Part shown: in pieces, positions 56,287-64,000 of the stretch
How positions within the stretch are numbered: the stretch's first letter is position 1
Layout of the letters: every line of letters starts with the position of its first letter
Source of the DNA: Panicum virgatum
Lineage: Eukaryota; Streptophyta; Magnoliopsida; Poales; Poaceae
NCBI RefSeq assembly: GCF_016808335.1
Contig: NC_053146.1
Span: 23,058,637-23,122,636, forward strand
Direction: 5' to 3'
Length of the DNA stretch: 64,000 nt
Made by a program: the position numbers and the translations under genes
The notes under the pieces: generated by a model
Databases searched by the model: none
Told to the model about the DNA's origin: nothing
What the model saw: the letters and a program-made list of their open reading frames with translations, nothing else

Positions 56287-59200
56287 ATGGCGACGAGGAT
56301 GGCGGCGCTCCTCTTCAGGCGCCGGGCAGCCGCGGCTGCTCCAAAGCCGCTACAACATTACGTCGCCGGTCTATCCACCGCAGCGGGACACGATGTTCTA
56401 GACGACGGAGGTTGCAGTGGCGGTGGGGAGGGGAACAGGAAGCGGTGGCTGGAGCTCCCTCCCTACACCCCGCTCGATGCCAACACCGCCGCGCGAGCCA
56501 TTTCTCGAGGGGGAGGGGGAGAAGGTGCGTGCTCCAACGCCACGGCGATCAGGTGGGTCCGGCGCTGCTGCCCGCACATGCCGGCGTCGCTGGTGCAGAA
56601 GCTGTTCCGCCTCCGCAAGGTGCGCCCACCACATACTCGACCAAATGCTACACTGCCTGTGCCTGCCTGTCCTCCTCCCTCGCAGTTAGTTCGCATCTCT
56701 TGGAAAGGAAAACATGATAAACTTCGTGTTCATCTTGCGATCTTCCATAATTAGCTAATCTTGATGCTTGTGGATGATGCATCTCTAGTTGATTTACATT
56801 TCAGCATGCGCAAAAGAATTCTAAAACCTTCTTACATAGCACAAGTCATCTCGTTTTGGATGCAAATTTAGCCCTCATGCAAAACTTACCCTCAGTACTA
56901 TGCTCATATGATAATGTTTGGAAGAGGAGCATTAACAATATAAGACCAATGAAAAAATCATAGAGGTAGGTATTTACTTATAAAAGTTCCATATCTGGAC
57001 TCATTATCAATTAAATATGCACGAATATTCCAAAACTGGGCACTCTTGGGCAGTGTAATTCTTCCAAGCTGAGTATTTATGAGGCCACAAATTGCTAATA
57101 GAATTATTTTGTAAGCACGAGGTGTACTTTGTAGGGAATTGGATCCCACTTTTCTTGCCCCCCCCCCCCCCCCCCCCCCAAAAAAAAAGGGCTGCTCCAT
57201 GAAGTTATAGTTTATTCTCTGAGAAGATATTTCTTGCACTGTCTACTCACTATTGCAGGTTAAGAGGAATCTTCTGACTGCTGGTACCTCTTCAACTGAT
57301 GGCATTACTGAACAACTCCGGTTAAGAAGGGTAAGAATGACATGGGTTAATCAGAAATACCTGACAGTCTGAGACTCTGAGTTTTAATTTTTCCTATTAA
57401 CCTGGCAGGGGTTAATAGGAAGTTAGAGCTGTGGAGACGCACGTTAGAGTCGAAAGGGTTCAGACTTAGTAGGACCAAGACCGAGTACATGATTGCGATT
57501 TCAGCGCGACTAGGCATGAGGGGGGAGACGTTAGTCTAGATGGGCAAGTGGTGGTCCAGAAGGATATTTTTCGGTGTTTAGGATCGGTGCTACAAAAGGA
57601 TGGCGACATTGATGAAGATGTTAGGCATAGAATTTCAGCTGGCTGGTTGAAATGGCGGCAAGCTTCTGGCATCCTTTGTGACAAGAGGGTGCCACAAAAG
57701 CTAAAAGGCAAATTCTATAGGACAGCAATTCGTCCGGCGATGTTATACGGTGCTGAATGTTGGCCTACAAAAAGGCGACATGTCCAGCAATTGAGTGTAG
57801 CAGAGATGCGGTGGTTTTGCGGGCACACAAAGAGGGATAGAGTCCGGAACGAAGTTATTAGGGATAGGGTCGGGGTAGCACCAATTGAGGAGAAACTTAC
57901 CCAGCATCGGCTGAGATGGTTTGGACATGTCCAACGAAGGCCTCCTGAGGCGCCGGTGCGTAATGGGGTTCTTGAGCGGGTCGGTAATGTAAAGAGGGGT
58001 AGAGGTAGACCTAAACTGACGTGGGATGAGTCGGTTAAGAGAGACCTTAAGGATTGGAATATCTCTAAAGAGATAGCTTTGGATAGGAGCGCTTGGAGGC
58101 TAGCTATCAATGTGCCTGAACCTTGAACTTATTTCTTTCGGATTTCATCTCTAGCCTACCCCAACTTGCTTGGGAAAAAAAGCTATGTTGTTGTTGTTGT
58201 TGTTGTTGTTGTTGTATATGTTTTTCCTTTACAATTTGTATCATGTGTTGTTTGGAAATTGGGATACATCATATATTTGCTACCATATGCACAATTTTGA
58301 GAAAATATGTGAATAGTAATGTTCTTTGAAAGAAATTAAATATGTTCTTGAGTGAGGTATAACTTTATGGTGTGTGCTTCTGCAATGACCTCTTAAAAAG
58401 ATTTACGATCTTAAATCAAAGTAACTAACATTAAGGTGGAGCAATCTGTGTTCCTATACACAAACTCCTACTACTCATGTAAAAATGGTGATTGGATAAA
58501 AGATTTGCCTTGGTACAGTATATAAACCTATACGTATATGTATATGTATATAATCGTCAGTTTGATTTAGGGCCATTTTGTGGTTGTTGTGCTGTGCTGC
58601 TCAAGGATGGTAATTTAACTAATACTAGCAAGTTTTTTCTGTTATGGCTAAAATGATGCTCATAATCAGCTCTTGCGCCCAATCTGGAAAGAAATAAATG
58701 CTTTTGAAAAAGACACCGCAATGCCAAACAGATCCTCAATGTTAGTTTGGTACACAGAGTTACTCCACCAATTATTGAATTTTGCGGACTTTACACCATC
58801 CTTCGCCTTGAGAATTTGATGCTCGATGTGTCACAGGCATTTGGTTTATGGGCCTACATATTAGTGAAACAGGGGACTGACAAATCCTTTTCTCTTGAGT
58901 AATGACCTATCTTCTGATATTACTGTTGCTTAAATGAGAAACTTGGTAGCTTGTGACCATGGTTTATAACTTATATGATGCAATAGCAATCACTGACCAA
59001 ATAATGACTTGGACTGGTGGTATCAGCAGAAGGGCGGGCCTGGTGCAGCGGTAGAGCCTACAGTCTGTAACCGGAAGGTCCCGGGTTCGAGCCCCAACCT
59101 CTGCACATTTGTGCGGGAAAGGCTTGGTGCTTAAAACAACCCTTCCCCAGACCCCACGCAGTGCGGAAAGCCTACGGCACTGGATACGCCCTTTTTTTAC

Positions 59201-62200
59201 TGGTGGTATCAGCACCAAAGTTTCAACATAATGCCTCAATTTTCAGAAACATTCATTTGTACTTTAGCAGTTATCACTATATCATGACTATCTAGTTCAC
59301 ATTTTCTTCATTATTTGCGGAAGTTTGTGGAGCTACAAATCTTTCTCATTGTTTTCTCTTTTTTTCTTTCATTCCTGCAATTTTGTGTCTCCAGTTATTC
59401 ATGCAACCATACTGTTCGCCTAATAAGTGATATCGCAATGTCTGGTTCTATTACGCTGCATCCTGCACACATGTGTCATGCTTTAATGTAGAGTTTTTAT
59501 GGTCTATTGCCAAAGGGGAAAAGGTGGCATGGACAAAGAATGGCCAATGATATTATAAAATGAGACGAAGTTTAGTTGTAGCCTAATGAGGTTATAGATC
59601 ACAATGTTCCTCATGAAGGGGCTGGAGTGCTTCCGCCCTGGGTGCCGCACCTTTATGCTTCAGGGGTTTCCCTTGGAGTTTTCCAATCAAAAAAGTAACT
59701 AGTCCTCTCTTGCAGTTTGTGACCTAGTTTTAATTGTTTGAAAGGTTTCAGCGAAAGATGAACTTGTGCCTGGTGATATTCTCTTTCTACCAGTTAACAT
59801 TCAAGAATCTTCTGTTGCTGAGAAGACCAAGAAATTTGGTAACAAGAATGAGATTGACTTTTTACGCAGCCTTGAGATCTACAAGGTGTAAATTTGTATT
59901 TATTTTCTTAAAGATGATTTGATTGGATGGTAAATGATCTTATTGGCATCTGTAATTTTTTTCAGGATAGGAACATCATCGTGCTCAATAAACCACCTGG
60001 AATGCCAGTGCAAGTAAATCTATTTCCTTCTCCTGCAGCTTCAGGAAAATTACAGCACCTATCTAAAACCTTTTTGCTTCTTGATTCTGAAGGGTGGTGT
60101 TGGCATAAAAAATAGTATTGATATGCTGTCCCTGATGTTTGAGGATGGTTCTTCTGAAGCACCTCGACTGGTGAGTTTTGTACATTGCAATGCTACTCAC
60201 TTGCAGTGATCTTGGTACATGTATATTATTGTGCAAACCTGCTGTATCATCTTAACTAAAAAGAATTGTTACTTCCTTCAATAAGATAGAAGTGTTAACT
60301 GCAATATGCATTGAAGAGCTTCCAGCTCTTTTTGTAGCGTTATAAAAGGAGTTTGCAGAATTTGAAGATCCAAATAGAATAGGATGTCTATAAGTATTAA
60401 TCCTCATCTTAAAGTCACTAACCAGACACAACACAACTTTTTTTTTTGTTGAAAAAACAGTAGCTGTGTTTTTAGGTGATAATTTGCACAATATTAAAAA
60501 AACAAAGCAATTGTTTTAAAAAAAATGCACAATATTACTTTTGGAAAATGGATCATAATAACTGCCAAGAAAATTGTCATTCCAATATTGGTTTAGGTCC
60601 CCCCATTCTAGGGCTGGATATCAAGGATGTTAACCTGCTCTCCATCTGAAGGTTCTCAGCCTGCATAAGCACTTAAGGTGTGGTGATTGGTAATAGTGTA
60701 GACGAAATGTAGCAGCCATTTGGCTATAATCTCTTTCCACAGTGCACAAATCTGTGCTAAAGAAAATTCATTATTGTTGAGTGCATTTATATGAGGCATT
60801 AAATGTCATGTGCTAGAGGAGTTGGCGTTAGTGCTAAGTCCTGTAATCATGTTGGAGCCTGCTGTAAGGGTCACAAGCGTGGGATGACATGTGGACTCAA
60901 AGCCAGGGCTACGAGGGTGGCATTGTTATATAAGGCACAAGCTGGCTGTAGATGATGAATGGAACTGAAATTATCTGCTATTTGCCCTTCTCCATTCTTC
61001 TCCACCTATGACTTTCTTCTTCCTGATTCTTCTTTATGATCCTACCCCAAAATCCGATGCTCTTCCAGTTTACGCTCTAGAGTCCATCTCCTGTGACATA
61101 ATATAATGATGTGTGTTAGAGTATATTAGGCAACTCCGGATATGGTTAGTTTAGCATTGATTGTAATCCCGGGATAACCTTCCTTATCTCTAGGAGAGGC
61201 TACTTGTCCTCCAAGCCATGTACTCCTATATATACCGCCCAAGGGCTCAATGCAATACATCGACCACATTATACGCATCCTACTTTCCTACAATATGCAG
61301 TTCTCCTGCGCGTTCGAGAAAAAAAAACATTAAACTGTTCTAAAGGAGCTATTCTGGTAGGCATTACTGTAAGTGACAAAAAAAAGGCTATTCTGGTAGG
61401 CATCTTAAGAAGCTACTACTGATTAGGCGGTGTTGTGTATTGTAAGCTATGTTTTTTTTATTTTGAACACGCAGGAGAGCTGCGCATCTTTGTATTAGAA
61501 GAAAGAATAGTCCAATTACAGAACCCAAACCCCACCGTGGACTAGAATGGGGCTGGTGTTTAACAGTTAAAAAAGAGCTATACAAAAGAAACTAACTGAA
61601 GGGCCTTACCACCAACGCACACAGGGCTAGAAAAAGCTACTGAACCACTCGGCGTAGGCCGAGGGCAGTTAAGCCCTTTGCACCAGCCAATTGCCAAAGA
61701 TCCATCTCATCTTGAAGAGCCTGGAGGGCCCTCTGACTGTTGGGTGTAGATCCATAAAAAATGCAAGCATTTCAATGCTTCCAAAGGGTCCAAGCCCCAA
61801 GAATGACCAGTGAATTAAATCCCTTTTTGTGTTGCTTGGGTATTTTCCTCCAGGATTTTTTCCACCAATCAGCCAAAAGAAATACATCTTCGGTTTGGCA
61901 CCAGGGCTGTCAAATTCAGGGGCTGTAGGATGTTAAACCAGAATTGTTTAGCAAAGACAAATGAAGTGAGTAGATGCTGACCGTTTCGTCTTCCTGGTTG
62001 CACAGTGGGCAGTGGTCTGGATGGGGAAGCCCTCTCCTTTGTAGCCGGTCCGCTGTCCAGCAGCGATTGCGGATGGCTAACCAAATGAATGTTTTGCATT
62101 TGCCCGGTGCCCAAGATTTCCAAATCCTCTTCCAAGGCTCGAAGGAGATGGATGCAATGAAGAAAGCACGGTAGGCCGATCTAGTAGAGAAGGTGCCTGA

Positions 62201-64000
62201 GGATTCAAACCTCCACTGATGGGCATCTTCATTAACAGTAAGAGCAATGCCGGAGATCATGTCCCAAAGCTGCAAGTATTCAGCTAGACCATGCCAGCCG
62301 AGGGCTCCTCTTATGTCTGAAACCCAAGTCAGCTCATGGAGAGCCTCGGCCACGGTTCTTTTGTTCCTCAAACGCGAAGGGACACTCTTGAAAACATTGG
62401 GTGCTAACTCCTCCAGGCAGCTTTCATGAACCCAGCGATCAGCCCAAAAAAAAAAATGTTTCTCCCCATTGCCAACCCAAGTCACAACTGATATTGCAAA
62501 CATGGCCAATGTGTGTAGGTGAACAGGGATCTCAAGACCAGCCCAAGGCGCTCTGGCTTAGTTTTTTCTATCCACAGCCATCTCATTTGCAAAGCCGATG
62601 ACTTCTAGGTTATGGATACCCAACCCACCTAACTCAAGTGGTCGCATGAGTTTCTCCCAAGTCACCAAGCAGCACCCACCATTTGCCTCTCTCCTTCCTT
62701 TCCACAAAAAGCTCCTTCTGATCTTGTCGATTGCACGGATGAACCACTTAGGCACCTTGAGGGCAACTAATAAGTAAATAGGGATATGTAAGCTATGTTT
62801 GATTCAAAGAAACTTAGGACGGCATGAATTTTTCCAGGTAGAGTGGTAGATCAGTCTTAAATTAGTGAATGCTATATTGTTTCAAACTGGCAATATTTTA
62901 ATACTATGTATTGTAGACTTGTAGTGTTAAGTAGCATGTTTTCTGAGATTATTCAAGCTGTTGCCTCAGCAAGTTGGCATTATGCTGGCGCCGTTTCAAT
63001 AAACAACTTGTTTGTTAGGGCAGCTCCAGTGCCACATTGATTTCTGCAGAGCGAAGAAGTTGAACGAAACTTTGGTTCGTTACCTGCTGTGTACACATCG
63101 ATCCCCCTGGTCCTAAATCGATTTATGGGGCCCATGTGGTGATTAAAGAAATAAAAAAGGAGCAGCATTCTCTCCCCTCTGAGCTGAACCAGGGGACATC
63201 CACTTGCCTTCCACGTATGAGTTACTGCCTGGTGCTGATTTTTTTTATTATCCATGGTTCGACTTGTCTGCAGAGATCAATTGTAAAAAGATCCCCGCAC
63301 GGTTCAGTTGCTGTAGTGTATAAATCAAATGCTACTTCGCTCTTGTTCAATTTGGATCAATGCTGGAGCTGCCCTTAGTTTATACATGAATTGCCTGTTT
63401 TAATTTTCTTGATTCTTTTACTTCACAAGGTCCACAGGCTTGATAGGGATTGCAGTGGTGTCCTTGTTCTGGGAAGAACCCAACTTAGCGCTTCCATTAT
63501 GCATGCTATATTCCGTGAGAAAACTGCTGATGCTTTAGCTAATGTAAGTTAAAACATAATTCCTTAAAATATTATCACTCAACCCTGCACCATTTGGTAT
63601 TATCATGGAACACACATGTATGTTGACAATATTATCCATTATGTCAAGGGTACTCAACAAGTACTGCAGAGAAAATATGTTGCGCTTGTTATGGGAAGAC
63701 CTAGGCATCCCAAGGGTTTACTGTCAGCTCCACTTGCGAAGGTTTGTACGAATATTTCTACAATTCCTTTGCATTTATCTTATAGTCCAGTAATGTGCAC
63801 AACTCAGTGACATTGGACTAACCTCAAATTCTCTTGAACAGCAATCTCAAAGTAGGATTTCTATATCTGAAAGCTATTTATTTGTTAAGTATGAACAAAT
63901 CATTTACCTTTTAGGCCATCAGGTGTATTGCATACTTGTTGTATGGCAGATCAGAGGGGGGATTGTTTTGTTTTCAGGGATGCTGTAACATTATACTTTT
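56287..64000 (+). CDS. RNA pseudouridine synthase, RluA family, mitochondrial type (partial, runs off right edge)
   Basis: Isomerises uridine to pseudouridine in RNA; resembles plant RNA pseudouridine synthase 4. Exons found by GT/AG borders and frame: 56287-56619, 57259-57330, 59745-59885, 59966-60013, 60093-60170, 63430-63543, 63649-63741 (all phase 0, 293 codons so far). The N-terminus ([18 protein letters not shown]...LSTAAG) is Arg/Ala-rich as in a mitochondrial presequence. [23 protein letters not shown] then [10 protein letters not shown] forms an S4-like RNA-binding region. [14 protein letters not shown] and [16 protein letters not shown] mark the synthase domain, with catalytic Asp229. 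[22 protein letters not shown] follows. The remaining C-terminal exons lie beyond the window; a possible exon from 63842 is not convincing. Introns are enlarged by four retroelement insertions. Confidence 0.92.
57158..57188. repeat. Poly-C/poly-A homopolymer tract
   Basis: A run of 22 C (57158-57179) followed by 9 A, in intron 1 of the pseudouridine synthase gene. Length may be uncertain in the assembly. Confidence 0.85.
57396..58220 (+). mobile_element. RTE-clade LINE, 5'-truncated 3' end
   Basis: It encodes the C-terminal part of an RTE reverse transcriptase: [21 protein letters not shown], then [49 protein letters not shown] and [13 protein letters not shown] at the end. It is broken by stops before 57548. 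It ends in a (TTG)n tail (58188-58214), typical of plant RTE. A possible 8-bp duplication TTTTTCCT lies at 57388-57395 and 58221-58228. It sits sense in intron 2 of the pseudouridine synthase gene. Confidence 0.85.
58229..59012. other. Intron 2 sequence between RTE and SINE
   Basis: Ordinary AT-rich intron; nothing recognised. Confidence 0.4.
59029..59198 (+). mobile_element. tRNA-derived SINE with 16-bp target duplication
   Basis: A 170-bp insertion whose head has an A box GGTGCAGCGGTAGAGC and B box GGTTCGAGCCC, then a body (GGCTTGGTGC, CTTCCCCAGACCCC, GCCTACGGCACTGG) and a CTTTTTTT tail. ACTGGTGGTATCAGCA is perfectly duplicated at 59013-59028 and 59199-59214. It is similar in build to grass SINE families. 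It lies sense in intron 2 of the pseudouridine synthase gene. Confidence 0.88.
60171..61113. other. Intron 5 of the pseudouridine synthase gene, left part
   Basis: Nothing recognised. It is AT-rich with short homopolymers; no ORF of interest. Confidence 0.4.
61114..61292 (+). mobile_element. Short solo LTR
   Basis: A 179-bp sequence from TGTTAGAGTATATTAGG to TTTCCTACA with a TATATATA box (61226-61240) followed by ACCGCCCAAGGGCTCAATG, as in small copia LTRs of grasses. Flanks ATGTG and ATATG differ by one base, so a 5-bp duplication is likely. No internal region remains. Confidence 0.6.
61455..62786 (-). mobile_element. L1-type LINE, 5'-truncated, antisense in intron 5
   Basis: A 14-bp perfect duplication TGTAAGCTATGTTT at 61441-61454 and 62787-62800 frames a minus-strand insertion ending in an A-rich tail (T-run at 61455 on the plus strand). 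The coding part holds the end of the reverse transcriptase ORF ([34 protein letters not shown]) and a zf-RVT zinc-binding domain ([35 protein letters not shown]). Stops and a shift occur between 62555 and 62510 and after 61916. Most of the element, including the catalytic RT core, is missing through 5' truncation. Confidence 0.9.
62801..63429. other. Intron 5 of the pseudouridine synthase gene, right part
   Basis: AT-rich intron sequence. An open frame at 63136-63378 shows no domain and is not called a gene. Confidence 0.4.
63742..64000. other. Start of intron 7 of the pseudouridine synthase gene to window end
   Basis: GTTTGTACG donor at 63742. An AG at 63840-63841 followed by an open stretch might start an exon, but the encoded residues do not convincingly match the family. 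Confidence 0.4.

Noticed and set aside
59029..59100. Candidate tRNA gene with good A and B boxes
   Set aside because: It is the head of a SINE: it is flanked by a 16-bp target duplication and followed by a SINE body and T tail.
63842..63960. Eighth exon of the pseudouridine synthase gene
   Set aside because: An acceptor AG and an open stretch exist, but the residues do not match the expected continuation and no clear donor follows.

Overview
The window is nuclear DNA of a flowering plant, most likely a grass and probably a panicoid. The evidence is nested Tat-type Ty3/gypsy retrotransposons, a CACTA transposon, Mutator-type elements, RTE and L1 LINEs, a tRNA-derived SINE, spliced genes with GT/AG introns, and GC-rich first exons. 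No species can be named from sequence alone.

About 1-47,770 is almost entirely transposons stacked inside each other. Element 0 is an old Tat-like element without visible pol. It survives in three pieces (1-2621, 11602-11799, 25473-26144) because two related elements landed in it. Element A (2622-11601, target duplication GACTT) is a pol-less non-autonomous copy. Element B (11800-25472, target duplication GTAGC/ATAGC) carries a full but decayed gag-pol on the minus strand. In A and B the layout from left to right is: 3' LTR, a multi-exon gene on the plus strand (antisense to gag-pol), an array of ~120-bp repeats, gag(-pol) on the minus strand, primer site, 5' LTR. An LTR-like block (about 13150-16159) interrupts the antisense gene of B. 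Then come a truncated LTR, a Mutator transposase fragment, a 5.86-kb CACTA element (27285-33142, duplication ATA), and element D (33917-43787, 1131-bp LTRs, duplication GACTC), a different Tat-type family that also has an antisense spliced gene. After D lie a decayed Mutator-like element holding a Harbinger-type MITE, a Mutator transposase remnant, and a Pack-MULE-like element (46755-47769, 9-bp duplication TAATAGAAA).

From 47.8 kb the window becomes a small gene island with two intact-looking host genes on the plus strand: a nine-exon secreted acid lipase (48023-53205, 418 codons plus stop) and a mitochondrial RluA-type RNA pseudouridine synthase (from 56287, running off the right edge). Introns of the second gene hold an RTE LINE tail, a SINE with a 16-bp target duplication, a solo LTR and a 5'-truncated L1 with a 14-bp duplication.

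The most interesting signal is a family-specific short-word enrichment. Elements 0, A and B are strewn with TCGAGTA/TACTCGA, including most introns of the antisense gene of A and the hairpin of each ~120-bp repeat. Element D is strewn with ATCGGC/GCCGAT instead. Both families carry an antisense spliced gene. This suggests, as a hypothesis, that the antisense gene encodes a factor that recognises its own family's motif. All retrotransposon genes here contain stops or frameshifts, so the copies themselves are dead.
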